From Candidatus Butyricimonas faecavium (GTDB lineage Bacteria; Bacteroidota; Bacteroidia; Bacteroidales; Marinifilaceae): a stretch of 64,000 nucleotides of DNA. Made by a program: the position numbers and the translations under genes. The notes under the pieces are model-generated. The model did not search any database, was not told where the DNA came from, and saw only the letters and a program-made list of their open reading frames with translations. Where the stretch lies: positions 37,070 through 101,069 of the forward strand of contig CALUKD010000010.1 in assembly GCA_944321125.1 (NCBI GenBank), read 5' to 3'. Below are positions 45,785-55,473 of this stretch, piece by piece; the stretch's first letter is position 1; each line of letters opens with the position of its first letter.

Positions 45785-46393
45785 TTATGTTGTTTTGACC
45801 TTTATCCATGCTTGCTGTTGGAAATCATATTTTTTAATAATCTTTGCCGGGTTGCCACCTACAACACAATAAGGAGGAACTGATTTGGTCACAACACTAC
45901 CGGCGGCAACGATACAATGAGAACCAATAGTTATTCCTTGATTGATACATGAGTTACCTCCAATCCAAACATCATCCTCAATAACAGTAAGATTTGGGGA
46001 AACGCCTTGTTTAGCAATAGGTTTATCTATGTCAAGGTAATTATGTGTTAGTCCTGTGACTTGAGCACCACTACCGATTGTCACATAATTTCCCAATTTA
46101 ACAGGACCAACGATTTTCACGCGTGAAGTAACGTGTGTATAATCTCCTATAATGACATCTCCCATGCCGTTGTTGATTATTGCATAATCTTCAATGACGC
46201 TTTTAATCCCAATAGAGATTTTCTTGGAGGGAATAATATCTAATCTGGCTTTTCTTCTGATAATAGAACCTTTACTTCGTTTGATAACGAAAGGGATTAA
46301 GAATAATCGAGCCCATAGTCTTGGTCTGGAAGTGTATGGATGGACTAAAAGGAAATGTATGATTCTTTTGGTTTTGGGATAGTTATCAAGCAT
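45785..46393 (-). CDS. Hexapeptide-repeat (left-handed beta-helix) acetyltransferase
   Basis: The 202 residues end in a left-handed beta-helix acyltransferase domain: DVIIGDYTHVTSRVKIVGPV, NYVTIGSGAQVTGL, VWIGGNSCINQGITIGSHCI, VAAGSVVTKSVPPYCVVGGN and PAKIIKKYD. It resembles WcaF/VatD-like sugar O-acetyltransferases and would decorate the locus B polysaccharide. It overlaps the upstream glycosyltransferase by eight bases and is the last gene of the operon that begins at 55839. Confidence 0.9.
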   Translation of the reverse strand: MLDNYPKTKRIIHFLLVHPYTSRPRLWARLFLIPFVIKRSKGSIIRRKARLDIIPSKKISIGIKSVIEDYAIINNGMGDVIIGDYTHVTSRVKIVGPVKLGNYVTIGSGAQVTGLTHNYLDIDKPIAKQGVSPNLTVIEDDVWIGGNSCINQGITIGSHCIVAAGSVVTKSVPPYCVVGGNPAKIIKKYDFQQQAWIKVKTT

Positions 46394-47588
46394 GATTATA
46401 ATGTTTTATAAATGAATAAATCTTGTTGATCGAATTTTCCCACGTGTGAGTATGAGCAAATTCGATGCGTTTATTAATTGATTCGGGCGTATTTGTGAGT
46501 AAGGCTGAATCAATTAGATTAATGAAATCTTCTTTTGTTTCTGCTAATAAAGCGTAATCTTTAAATATATGAATCATCGTTTCAGTACGTGTAGCAACAA
46601 TTGGTTTGCCCATTGCTAAATATTCATCGATTTTTAACGGGTAATTTCCAATGGTAATATTGTTTATTTTTTGAGGATTAATACAGACATCAAAGTTTGA
46701 TATGTACTTGGGAAGGTTTTGAGTTTCTTTTGTTCCTAGAAAATATACATTTTTAAAGTGATGTAATGAACTTTGGGTAAAGAATAAATCTTCCGGTCCC
46801 ACAAGAACGATAGAATAGTTTGGCCGTTTTTGAGCTAAGTGAAGTAAAAATTCTTCATTAATTCGTTTGTTGGTAACTGTTCCTGTATATCCGATAATAG
46901 GATGTGTTATAGATGATATATCTGAAGGTGACAAATCTGAAGGTTTGTGAATATTGTATAATGATAAATCTACACCTGTATTTGTTGTATAAGTATGAGG
47001 ATTTATACGTTTTAATTCATTAGTGAAATGAGGAGAATTGGTTATGACTATATTAGATTTTTGGGCAAGGGTATATTCTAATCTTCGTGCATGTATCCAT
47101 AGAGGATTTTCAAGGACATAATCTCTTCTGTAATATATTGATATCTTAGGTCGTAATAATTCTTTCAAATAGAAACTCCTGTATATATCATTATCAATTA
47201 ATAAGATCGGATCTTTGAACTCCAGTGTTTTGTAATATTTTGCTAAATGTTTTGCTATACGTTTATTATTAATTTTATTTAGCAGATCGAAAAGCCACTG
47301 ATTCTTTATTTTACCGATGGGCAATATGCAAAATGGACAATCTAAGACCCACATATTTTGATTGATTTGTCTGATAAGTTTGTCTGATTTATTTTTCAGT
47401 AAATCAAATCGATATTTGTTTTCAGGTCTGTTGTTGGCTTGAAAGCGTGTGGAGTAGCTCAATGGGGTGTTTAAATATAATACTCGATTATTTTTTGATA
47501 TTTCCAGTGCTGTATTTTTAATGGTACTTCCTATTGCGATATCCCACGGTTGTAAACTCGTGACAATGAAATCTTGTCCTTTAATCAT
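46386..47588 (-). CDS. GT-B fold glycosyltransferase
   Basis: The 400-residue protein begins FIVTSLQPWDIAIGSTIKNT and has GT-B features: an N-terminal acceptor domain (ILLIDNDIYRS, NIVITNSPHF), then IGYTGTVTNKRINEEFLLHL and YSIVLVGPEDLFF. The donor motif region is VCINPQKINNITIGNYPLKI followed by DEYLAMGKPIVATRTETM. It resembles GT4 or capsule GT1-like enzymes that carry YPLKxxEYLA. It lies seven bases downstream of another GT4 gene. Confidence 0.85.
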   Translation of the reverse strand: MIKGQDFIVTSLQPWDIAIGSTIKNTALEISKNNRVLYLNTPLSYSTRFQANNRPENKYRFDLLKNKSDKLIRQINQNMWVLDCPFCILPIGKIKNQWLFDLLNKINNKRIAKHLAKYYKTLEFKDPILLIDNDIYRSFYLKELLRPKISIYYRRDYVLENPLWIHARRLEYTLAQKSNIVITNSPHFTNELKRINPHTYTTNTGVDLSLYNIHKPSDLSPSDISSITHPIIGYTGTVTNKRINEEFLLHLAQKRPNYSIVLVGPEDLFFTQSSLHHFKNVYFLGTKETQNLPKYISNFDVCINPQKINNITIGNYPLKIDEYLAMGKPIVATRTETMIHIFKDYALLAETKEDFINLIDSALLTNTPESINKRIEFAHTHTWENSINKIYSFIKHYNHA

Positions 47589-47595
47589 GATGTAA

Positions 47596-48720
47596 TTATT
47601 TTTTTATGGATTGATAAATAGCAAGTAATGAAAGTGCAGTTTGGGTCCATGAGAATTGTTTTACTTGTAGTAATCCGTATTCTGTTTGTGTTTTGTAAAA
47701 GTCTGTATCGTGTTCTAGTTTTAATAAATTTTGAGCGATACTTTCTTCTTTTTCCGGGTTTACAAATATGCCATTTTTCCCTGCTATTTCTGGCATAGAT
47801 GAAGTGCTTGATGTAATGACCGGGGTTCCGCATGCCATTGCTTCTAAAATAGGTATACCGAAACTTTCCCGTAATGACGTGTATAAAAAAATATGAGCCC
47901 CGTTATAAAGATAGGGTAAGTCGGTGTTGGGAATGTAACCGATACAATGTGTATATGATTTTATATGTTCAATTTGTTGCTCTTTTAGAATCCTATTTAA
48001 ATCATCTTCTTTTAAGTCTGCGATTAGTAGGGGAAGTTTTTGGCTGGAATATTGTAAATATAGGCTGTACGCTTTTAATGTGCGTGGTACATTTTTTTTG
48101 GGGTCTGTGTTACCTAAAAAAAATATATAATTCTCTTTGCTGGTATATTTTTTTACGATGGACGTTATTTCTTTTTTATCTATGGGGTGGAAATGTTTGT
48201 TATAACCGTTATATATGGCTGTAATTTGTTCTTGTGGAAGTTTTAAGGTTTCTAATATATGATCACGTTCATAATTGGATACTGTTATAATCTTTTCACA
48301 GTAGGGTAAGATGTGTGGAACAATTAGGCGGCGATAATACCAACCCATATTTTGATATAATGACTTGTTGGAATTTCTTCGGGGTTCCAGAAATATGATA
48401 TCATGGAGAGTTAGAATTAGAGGAATGGTACAATGCAATGGAGCTGTGTTACTTGTGCAATGTAGTAAATCCGGTTTGATTTTTTTCAATGCATGAGGAA
48501 GTGCAACTTGCTCCCATAAGGGATAAGTTTTACAATTTATTTCAATAATATGTGTATTGGCAGTTTCTTGAAGGCAATGGTCGGGACCTGGGCTAACGAA
48601 AATAAAATATTCATTTGCTGTGTCGATCTTTTGTAATTCCCGGATTGTTTCTAGGGCTACAAGGTCCATTCCGTGTTTATTGATACGAAAAATTCGTTGT
48701 GCTTCAATGGCTATTCTCAT
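47596..48720 (-). CDS. GT4-family glycosyltransferase
   Basis: The 374 residues fit the mannosyltransferase-like GT4 group: LVALETIRELQKI, LWEQVALPHALKKIKPDLLH, LTLHDIIFLEPR and ITVSNYERDHILETL. NPKKN-type FLGNTDPKKNVPRTLKAYSL follows. The donor motif is ESFGIPILEAMACGTPVITS (Ex7E, about 288-296), followed by SSMPEIAGKNG. It sits between a membrane GT2 (three-base gap) and another GT-B enzyme in the same operon. Confidence 0.9.
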   Translation of the reverse strand: MRIAIEAQRIFRINKHGMDLVALETIRELQKIDTANEYFIFVSPGPDHCLQETANTHIIEINCKTYPLWEQVALPHALKKIKPDLLHCTSNTAPLHCTIPLILTLHDIIFLEPRRNSNKSLYQNMGWYYRRLIVPHILPYCEKIITVSNYERDHILETLKLPQEQITAIYNGYNKHFHPIDKKEITSIVKKYTSKENYIFFLGNTDPKKNVPRTLKAYSLYLQYSSQKLPLLIADLKEDDLNRILKEQQIEHIKSYTHCIGYIPNTDLPYLYNGAHIFLYTSLRESFGIPILEAMACGTPVITSSTSSMPEIAGKNGIFVNPEKEESIAQNLLKLEHDTDFYKTQTEYGLLQVKQFSWTQTALSLLAIYQSIKK

Positions 48721-48723
48721 ATC

Positions 48724-49944
48724 TTAATTTCCACTATGTTCTGTATGAATAAATTTTTTTGATGCTTCGCAAATTCTGAAATGATTGAATACCATCAAGA
48801 TAAATAAAAACGGAAGCATAATGAGGGCTTTCTGCGATTTGCTATTAATTAAGTATTTGGGAATGGAAATGCAGAATGTAAGTGACAGGATAAACAAGGC
48901 TATCCACCATTTAATGGAAATCGGCCAATTAAAAAATGTCCATGTTAAAGTAATGATGATGAGAAGTCCTAGTAACATCACTCTTGGGGGCATCATCCAT
49001 TGGATAATTTTGTCACAATAATCCCAATTACCGTTCAATATAGCATAAGGAATGTCTTTACATGCTATACTGAAATTTTTGGTTTGAGTTGCTAGCCAGC
49101 GGCGGCGCTGTTTGTAAAACTTACTGGATGTTTCGACTTTCTCATCAAATGTGTACACATCTTCTAAGTATTCTATAAAGATACGTTGTTTAAGTAATAA
49201 TACTTCAAGTTGTTTATCAACTCCTACATGACCTAATTTGAGAATATTATCTTTGAACCAATTGAATTCAAAAGCCATTCCCGAACCGATTAGGGCAGAA
49301 GAAAAGCCTAGGCGAACATGGCCTTTTCTGAATATTGAGTTGTTGATTTCTTCGCTGATAGCATCTAATATTGCAGTGTGGGTATTGAGATTCTTTGCCA
49401 GACGGTGCGTTTGAATAGCCATACCTCCGGAATAATAAGCATCGTTAATTTTGTCGATGTAATCCGGGTTTACAATGTTATCAGCATCTAGGAGGATAAC
49501 AACGTCAAATGTATTTTTCCCGTATTGTGCCATGGCACATTGTAATGCTTTCGTTTTAGTACTATCCTTTTCGGAAATATGTATAACATTGATTGATAAC
49601 ATTTTTAATTTCTCAAGAGTATCTTCTTGCATTTGGTCGGAAATAACAACGATATCATATTTTTCTTTTGGATAGTTTTGTTCCAGTAGGGAACAGACTG
49701 ATTGTAAGATAACCTTATCTTCTTGGTATGCTGGAATTAATACAAGAAAACGTTGTTTTTTTGCTGCTGGAGAATAATTTACTGTTCTTTTGCGTAAGGA
49801 AAAGAGAGCAAAAATGAATAAATATGAAATGGAGAATACGAAAAACAGATAGACAACATTATCTATTATTGTCAGTATGAAATCTTGGTTTTCTATCCAC
49901 CAGTTTACATTTAACCATGAAAAATAAGTATTACTTTCATTCAT
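48724..49944 (-). CDS. Membrane GT2 glycosyltransferase
   Basis: The 406 residues comprise an N-terminal helix (about 25-50), a GT-A core (FLVLIPAYQEDKVILQSVCS, VISDQMQEDT, STKTKALQCAMA, LLDADNIVNPDY), QRRRWLATQ (QxxRW-type) at about 275 and three C-terminal helices. It is paralogous to the 43522-44694 enzyme. Its start overlaps the stop of the Wzy-like gene upstream by eight bases. Confidence 0.88.
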   Translation of the reverse strand: MNESNTYFSWLNVNWWIENQDFILTIIDNVVYLFFVFSISYLFIFALFSLRKRTVNYSPAAKKQRFLVLIPAYQEDKVILQSVCSLLEQNYPKEKYDIVVISDQMQEDTLEKLKMLSINVIHISEKDSTKTKALQCAMAQYGKNTFDVVILLDADNIVNPDYIDKINDAYYSGGMAIQTHRLAKNLNTHTAILDAISEEINNSIFRKGHVRLGFSSALIGSGMAFEFNWFKDNILKLGHVGVDKQLEVLLLKQRIFIEYLEDVYTFDEKVETSSKFYKQRRRWLATQTKNFSIACKDIPYAILNGNWDYCDKIIQWMMPPRVMLLGLLIIITLTWTFFNWPISIKWWIALFILSLTFCISIPKYLINSKSQKALIMLPFLFILMVFNHFRICEASKKFIHTEHSGN

Positions 49945-51379
49945 ATCTTTTTGTTATTAGATTGTTCGTTATTTGTTGGTCAATTTCTTTACCTATGAAC
50001 ACAAAGGTTATACTCGTGTATGTAAAAAATACAATTGGGAATTGACCGAATATTTGATTTCCATAAGAAGATACTATGATTCCGAATACGCCACATAGTA
50101 AAGCACATAGAATTCCTTTTAATTCATGATTTTTGATTTGGAACATGATAATGTAAGCCCCGTGTATAATGATATATAGTAAAATACCAATGTGGACTAA
50201 AAGTCCGATAATTCCGGTTTCAACCCATATTTTTACATACCATGAGTCGGTGGGGATGGAAGTCGTGTAGCGTTTAAATTCTTCTTGGGTATCCATACCA
50301 CTTAATCCTAACCCCTCTCCGAAAGGTTTGTCTTTGAGATATGCTCCAAATAATTTTTGATTTTCCCGGCGGACTATTAATGAAGGTTCATTAGGATTAA
50401 AAGCTGTACGCATGCGTCGGATATATTGATTACTTTGACCAATAAATGTGTGGGCAAAGAATAAGTATACACAGATTAATAGGACTGTGCTTGGAACAAA
50501 GATGATTATTTTTTTGGATAAGATCGTCCATAAAGCAATTCCTGCTAACGGGACTGCGATAGCCCCTCTAGTTCCTGATATAATGAGTCCGTATAAGGCT
50601 GATAATGCTACAAAAAAGAAATAGACTCTAATCCATTTACTTTTCATATAGAATGCGGCAATTATAAAAATCGTGAATGCGTGCCCCATGACGGCACCAA
50701 ACATCCCGGCACTAGCATAAATAGAGAAATAACGTGTTCCTGTGGACAGTAAATGGGTTTTTGCGCCTCCATTGTTTAACCATGCCATCTCTAAACTGTC
50801 GAAACCAAAATGATGTTGTATAAAACCTTTTGCAACCCCGATTAAAGTCAGTATGGACCAGATGTATAGAATACGTTTGACATCGTTATAGCGTTCGCAT
50901 AAGAGGAGGGTTAAAAGTGTTATGGCAAAAAAGTAATAGGTCAATCCTCTGGAAAGAAACCAGGCTTTCGTGTTTGCTGTCGGATTAAGAACTTCCAAAC
51001 AACAGTATATGAGCCATATGACGGATACCAATACTAGTTTATTATAAATTTTTCTCCATTTTATTTTATTGTAAATAAGAGTGTTGAAAATGATTGATAT
51101 AAATATAAAGACAATCATGGAATCAATAATAACACTCAATCCCTCCATATGCATATACCTTATTGTTGGAATAATAAAGTAGTTGATTATTAATAATGTT
51201 ACTAATCCCCAGTAGGGATGAGTTAATAAAAAATAAATGTATAATAAGACTAGGGGAATACATGCGACTACGATACCCCCTAAAAGTGAGTCCTTGATAA
51301 AACAAATAATCATGAGCAGAAGACCGAAGGATACTCCTCCGTAGCCTAATAACTTGTTGTATCTTATTGATTTGCTCAT
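49937..51379 (-). CDS. O-antigen ligase/Wzy-like polymerase
   Basis: This 480-residue membrane protein has about 11 helices and a long periplasmic loop near 280-360 containing YIRRMRTAFNPNEPSLIVRR and FGEGLGLSGMDTQEEF, typical of the O-antigen ligase/polymerase superfamily. The GTRGAI motif before the loop is another family mark. In this operon it is the only polymerase candidate, so Wzy of locus B is the most likely role. Ligase function cannot be excluded. Confidence 0.85.
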   Translation of the reverse strand: MSKSIRYNKLLGYGGVSFGLLLMIICFIKDSLLGGIVVACIPLVLLYIYFLLTHPYWGLVTLLIINYFIIPTIRYMHMEGLSVIIDSMIVFIFISIIFNTLIYNKIKWRKIYNKLVLVSVIWLIYCCLEVLNPTANTKAWFLSRGLTYYFFAITLLTLLLCERYNDVKRILYIWSILTLIGVAKGFIQHHFGFDSLEMAWLNNGGAKTHLLSTGTRYFSIYASAGMFGAVMGHAFTIFIIAAFYMKSKWIRVYFFFVALSALYGLIISGTRGAIAVPLAGIALWTILSKKIIIFVPSTVLLICVYLFFAHTFIGQSNQYIRRMRTAFNPNEPSLIVRRENQKLFGAYLKDKPFGEGLGLSGMDTQEEFKRYTTSIPTDSWYVKIWVETGIIGLLVHIGILLYIIIHGAYIIMFQIKNHELKGILCALLCGVFGIIVSSYGNQIFGQFPIVFFTYTSITFVFIGKEIDQQITNNLITKRYE

Positions 51380-51397
51380 TGATAAGTGTTTAATTAT

Positions 51398-53560
51398 TTA
51401 TTCTAAAGAAGTACGTCCGCTTAATTCAAAATGGAATAATTTGTAAACAAGTTTACGTCCGAGAGTATAAGGTGGTAATTGTCCGATGTACTCTTCAACA
51501 GCTTCTCGTTCGGCTTTATTCAAATAAAGGAAAAGCCGGGAGTCTTTTATTTTTGCAGTTAATTGGTTGAAAGCATATTGGTCACAATTTTTCCATGCTT
51601 GATTGGCATCTATGATGATCAAGTTAGCAGTTGCTTCTGTTAATAAGTTTGCCGGTAGTTGACAATTTTTTAAATCGGGATATTCGACTAATAAAATGTC
51701 AATTTTTTCTTGGATGGATGTGATATTTAATATACTTGTTGTGTAAATGTAGTCCGGTGAATTTGTGCTAAAATCCTGTCCATAGGAGATTGATTTTACT
51801 TTAAAACCCAAACTTTCCCAGTGCTCTTTAATTTCATTAATAATGTAGCTTTTGCCCTGTTTGGGATCAATACTGGTAAAATTGAAAATATTTATTTTAT
51901 CTTTTATGAGTAAATCTTGAAGGGAATTACACGTATTTTGGATAACTTGGCGTTGGCATACCCGGTTGAATCCCCGGTATTTTAAAGAGCCTTTATCGGG
52001 GAATACTCCTAAAACTTTTCCCTTGCTGAAGTGTTCCGTGCGTTCTGCATCCCGAAGGGTTTTGTCTAATAGTTCAATTAGGAGGTAGAAACCCATGATA
52101 AATATGAAACTACCCACAAATGCTGCAATGATATACAATAGGCGTTTATTGGCATTGGGGAATATCGGGTAAGTTGGGGATACAGTAATATCGAGTGTTG
52201 TTGATGTTACCTCTATGTTTTTTTGTTTTAAACGTGCCAATGATAATCCATGTAAAAGTTCTTTGTAAGTTTCTTCGGAAATGCTGATTTCTCTTTCTTG
52301 ACGATTAAGACTAGGGCCTAATGGTGAAAATCGGAGAATTTCTTCATCAATTTTATTACGTAATTGTTGCATTGTTTTTACTTCTGCTTCTGCTTTTTTG
52401 TTTTGGACAAAAGCTTGCAACCATTCTTGAACCATGTTTTCCACTTGAAGTCCTTCTTTTGTGTATTTGTAAATATCCATATTTATGGATGTTTGTGCGA
52501 TTTTTTCTTCAGCAGCTTTTAATTGGCGTTTATATTCCAAAAGTTCAGTATTAACTTCTCCGGAGGTTGTAGAGAAAGTTTCTAATTCGGTGATTTTACT
52601 ATTGAGTGAAGAGATTTCATCTAATGTTTTGATAAAGGATTCGTTTTCTTTAATTAATAATGTTTTTATGTCTAATTGTTTTTCTAATTTTTGAAGTAGA
52701 TTGAGTGATCCTGTATAGGTAAGTAAGATTTCTTGGTAACGATTTTCATAGTCTTTATTTAATTCTGCTAAGTGTTTGGTTTGATCCGAATAGTTGATAA
52801 TTCGATTTTGAGTACTGAAATACATGAGAGAATCTTCTTGATTTTGCAGGCGTTTTCGTATAGATTTTATCTGTTCTTCAAAATATTTGATAACATCGTG
52901 TGATGCTCCGAAACGAATACTTTCATATCTTTTTAGTAGTTCTTCTAATAGTAATTTAATTGTATTGTAGGTAATACCGGGGTCACGGGATTCGTAGACG
53001 ATCTCCAACATATCGCTTGTACCTAAACGACGTGCTGCGATTTTATTTAGTGCTTGAAAACTATAAAATGGTCGGTCACTACTTAGAATTCGATAGATTA
53101 AATTATCCGGTGAATCTTGTAAATAGCGATTCAAATTTTGGAATGTTCTTTCCACGGAGTCTCGATGAACTAATGGGGCTAAATCTTTTGTGTATTTTAA
53201 TAGATCTCTGTAATTTTCGGCGGAAATATATCTGGTATCTTCTGTTGGATTTCCGTAAGTTAGATCTTGTGCAAGTAAATGTAATGAGACTTGTTCTAAT
53301 GTTTTTTTAGAACGGATAAGTTGAATGATATTCTCAAAGGCATTGTTTGTTTCATTCCAGTTCATAGAAGTTTCTGCATTTATACTTCCTCCGGAAACAA
53401 TACCTGTGTAAATAGAGGTAGATACAGTGTATGTTTTGGGTAAAAAACGAGTAAAATAAATGGTTAATAAACAGGTTATTATCGAGCCTAAAAATAATTT
53501 ATATCTGATACGGTAAATGAAACGAGCTAAATAGGTAATGGTATTTGTTTCCATAAGCAT
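51398..53560 (-). CDS. Wzc-like polysaccharide co-polymerase with a degenerate kinase domain
   Basis: The 720-residue protein has TM1 at about 20-38, a long periplasmic region with coiled coils (about 220-420) and TM2 at about 470-490. A cytoplasmic domain resembles a bacterial tyrosine kinase. The Walker A region reads SIDPKQGKSYI instead of the usual S..PGEGKST. A Walker A'-like IDILLVEYPDL has Glu where Asp is expected, and the C-terminus (FELSGRTSLE) lacks a Tyr cluster. It probably controls chain length and export but may not autophosphorylate. It overlaps the TolC-like gene by three bases. The ATG at 53554 is an alternative start. Confidence 0.85.
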   Translation of the reverse strand: MLMETNTITYLARFIYRIRYKLFLGSIITCLLTIYFTRFLPKTYTVSTSIYTGIVSGGSINAETSMNWNETNNAFENIIQLIRSKKTLEQVSLHLLAQDLTYGNPTEDTRYISAENYRDLLKYTKDLAPLVHRDSVERTFQNLNRYLQDSPDNLIYRILSSDRPFYSFQALNKIAARRLGTSDMLEIVYESRDPGITYNTIKLLLEELLKRYESIRFGASHDVIKYFEEQIKSIRKRLQNQEDSLMYFSTQNRIINYSDQTKHLAELNKDYENRYQEILLTYTGSLNLLQKLEKQLDIKTLLIKENESFIKTLDEISSLNSKITELETFSTTSGEVNTELLEYKRQLKAAEEKIAQTSINMDIYKYTKEGLQVENMVQEWLQAFVQNKKAEAEVKTMQQLRNKIDEEILRFSPLGPSLNRQEREISISEETYKELLHGLSLARLKQKNIEVTSTTLDITVSPTYPIFPNANKRLLYIIAAFVGSFIFIMGFYLLIELLDKTLRDAERTEHFSKGKVLGVFPDKGSLKYRGFNRVCQRQVIQNTCNSLQDLLIKDKINIFNFTSIDPKQGKSYIINEIKEHWESLGFKVKSISYGQDFSTNSPDYIYTTSILNITSIQEKIDILLVEYPDLKNCQLPANLLTEATANLIIIDANQAWKNCDQYAFNQLTAKIKDSRLFLYLNKAEREAVEEYIGQLPPYTLGRKLVYKLFHFELSGRTSLE

Positions 53561-54300
53561 TATTTTATGATTTTTATGCCGGTAAGCATTTCTAATAATG
53601 TGATGGAATTGTGCAAAGCTGCTTTGGTTTCTTGGAAGTTTACGACAGCAGTTGTTCGACGTCCTCGTTCTAGAGATAATTCAATAATAGATATCTTCCC
53701 TTTTACGAAATCGGCTTCGGAGATTCTCATCTGTGCGTTATATAGAGCAACAGCTTCTGATTTAACTTTTAATAAGGTTAAATGTTCTAATACCGAATTG
53801 TAGGCTTCTAATATTCTGAGCTTTCGTTCCTCGACAGCTTGTTCGTAGGCGAATTCAGCTTGCTTTACTTTTGATTTTTTTTCGCTGACTTTATTCTTTC
53901 GGTTAAAAAGATCATTTAACGGGATATTCATGTTTATACCAATATTATGTAAGTGCTGGTTTGTCCCCGTATAAGTATAAAATAAGGGCGATTCTGTGTC
54001 TGATTGCGATATATTTCCACTTGTAACTCCGTATTGATACATCCCTTTGACAGAAAAATAATTGAGCCAATTCTTTTTCTCTACCTGAAGGGCAGATTTC
54101 TCTTCTTCGGTTATTTCTTTTCGTATTTGAACGGATGCATTATTATATACGGCATTTAAGAATACTTGTAAAGGAGGAAGTTGTAACTTCGTGTAGGTTG
54201 AATCCAACACGTTGTTAATGTTTGTCGGAAGATTTTCTTGGGGCATACTTAGTCGGATGCCGATGAAGAAAATGACAATAGTCAATATGATATACTTCAT
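53560..54300 (-). CDS. Short TolC-like outer membrane protein
   Basis: From the ATG at 54300 (MKYIILTIVIFFIGIRLSMP, signal peptide) the protein has 246 residues. An upstream in-frame ATG would overlap the sugar transferase gene. It carries one TolC-type unit: SLxxxLxxA-like LPPLQVFLNAVYNNASVQIR, a beta segment (YFSVKGMYQYGVT, GINMNIPLNDLFNRKNKVSE) and a long helical hairpin (SKVKQAEFAYEQAVEERKLR to ITLLEMLTGIKI). Standard TolC proteins have two such units and 430-480 residues, so this is about half. It may assemble as a larger oligomer, or be an export accessory. Confidence 0.75.
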   Translation of the reverse strand: MKYIILTIVIFFIGIRLSMPQENLPTNINNVLDSTYTKLQLPPLQVFLNAVYNNASVQIRKEITEEEKSALQVEKKNWLNYFSVKGMYQYGVTSGNISQSDTESPLFYTYTGTNQHLHNIGINMNIPLNDLFNRKNKVSEKKSKVKQAEFAYEQAVEERKLRILEAYNSVLEHLTLLKVKSEAVALYNAQMRISEADFVKGKISIIELSLERGRRTTAVVNFQETKAALHNSITLLEMLTGIKIIK

Positions 54301-54320
54301 AATAATACACCTTGTTTTAA

Positions 54321-55469
54321 TCACACATTCTCTTTTTGCACAAACGCCGTGAATGTTTTGCAAATGATCTTTATATCGTTCCCGAACGAAAAGTTACGGG
54401 CATATTTTATATCCAGTTGTTTTCTTTCTTCGGCAGAAAGGGCGCCTTGGTCACCTCTTTTTTCTACTTGCCATAAACCGGTGAGTCCGGCGGGGGCCAT
54501 GAAACGCTCGATGTATTCGTCCGTGGTCAGTAATTCAGCCTCGTATAAAGGGAGGGGGCGGTTGCCGACGATGGACATATCTCCTTTCAGAATATTAACC
54601 AGTTGTGGAAGTTCATCAATGCTATATTTACGGATGATACGTCCGACTTTGGTAATTCGGGGATCGTTCTCGAATTTGACGAAAGCATTTTTCTGTTGTT
54701 TCCGTCTGTTCTTTAATAATTGTTTTTCTGTTGTGATGAAATCATCAGCCACGAGAAGTGTCTCGTTGGTTTGATTGAAGGCTGGGGAAGTTTCAGTATG
54801 TGCTTGTTGTTCCTGTATTTTTTCCCGGTATTGATTCAATGCTTCAAATTCTTTCAGGCGTTTGTCTGCGTCCACGTACATGGAACGGAATTTGAGAAAA
54901 TTAAATATGTCGTAATTGCTTCCGACCCGTTTGGATTTATATATAATAGGACCTTTACTTTCGATCCGTATGGCAAATGCCGTTATAATCAGAAACGGGG
55001 AGAGGCAAACGATCGCCGTCCCGGAAAAGAGAATGTCGAATGTTCTTTTCCACCAAGGGAGCTTGAATCTCCGGGGATTATTTTGAATATGAGCTGTCGT
55101 ATGCTGCTTGATTTTAGGCAGGAAGGCCAATGTTGTTTGTAAATCTTCCGGGGTTGTATTGATATTGATGATTTCGCTAGTGCCGGCATGAAGATAGTCC
55201 GCAATATCTTCTTTTGCAACCTTCTCTGAAAGTAGTAGTAGATACGTGTTCTTCAGATCGCCTTGGGCGATAGCACTCAACCATTGTAAATCCCGTTTTT
55301 TATTGTACGATTCGATGAAGATATAGGTGGGGGATATATCTTTCTTCGATTGTTCGTTGATACACAAAATTGTTTTAATCGGGTTACTGAAAGTAATAAC
55401 TTGACAATCCAAATATTGTGATATCCTATTTATCCAGTCTGTCTTTTCCCCGATATAATACGTGTACAT
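54321..55469 (-). CDS. Initiating sugar transferase (WcaJ/WbaP-type) with a receiver-like N-terminal domain
   Basis: The C-terminal half (about 140-382) is a polyprenyl-phosphate hexose-1-phosphate transferase. It shows WKRTFDILFSGTAIVCLSPF, a membrane re-entrant helix, GPIIYKSKRVGSNYDIFNFL, KFRSM and KVGRIIRKYSIDELPQLVNI, then LKGDMSIVGNRPLP and GLTGLWQV. The N-terminal 120 residues look like a response-regulator receiver that has lost its phosphorylation site: YIFIESYN has Glu for Asp, LLLLSEK sits at the Thr/Ser strand, and ININTTP has no Lys. The gene lies four bases after an intact receiver gene. A low-complexity Gln-rich insert lies at about 215-265. Confidence 0.88.
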   Translation of the reverse strand: MYTYYIGEKTDWINRISQYLDCQVITFSNPIKTILCINEQSKKDISPTYIFIESYNKKRDLQWLSAIAQGDLKNTYLLLLSEKVAKEDIADYLHAGTSEIININTTPEDLQTTLAFLPKIKQHTTAHIQNNPRRFKLPWWKRTFDILFSGTAIVCLSPFLIITAFAIRIESKGPIIYKSKRVGSNYDIFNFLKFRSMYVDADKRLKEFEALNQYREKIQEQQAHTETSPAFNQTNETLLVADDFITTEKQLLKNRRKQQKNAFVKFENDPRITKVGRIIRKYSIDELPQLVNILKGDMSIVGNRPLPLYEAELLTTDEYIERFMAPAGLTGLWQVEKRGDQGALSAEERKQLDIKYARNFSFGNDIKIICKTFTAFVQKENV

Positions 55470-55473
55470 ACTT

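Noticed and set aside
54349..55142. Two plus-strand frames of about 140 codons
   Set aside because: Both lie antisense to the initiating sugar transferase, whose motifs are clear.
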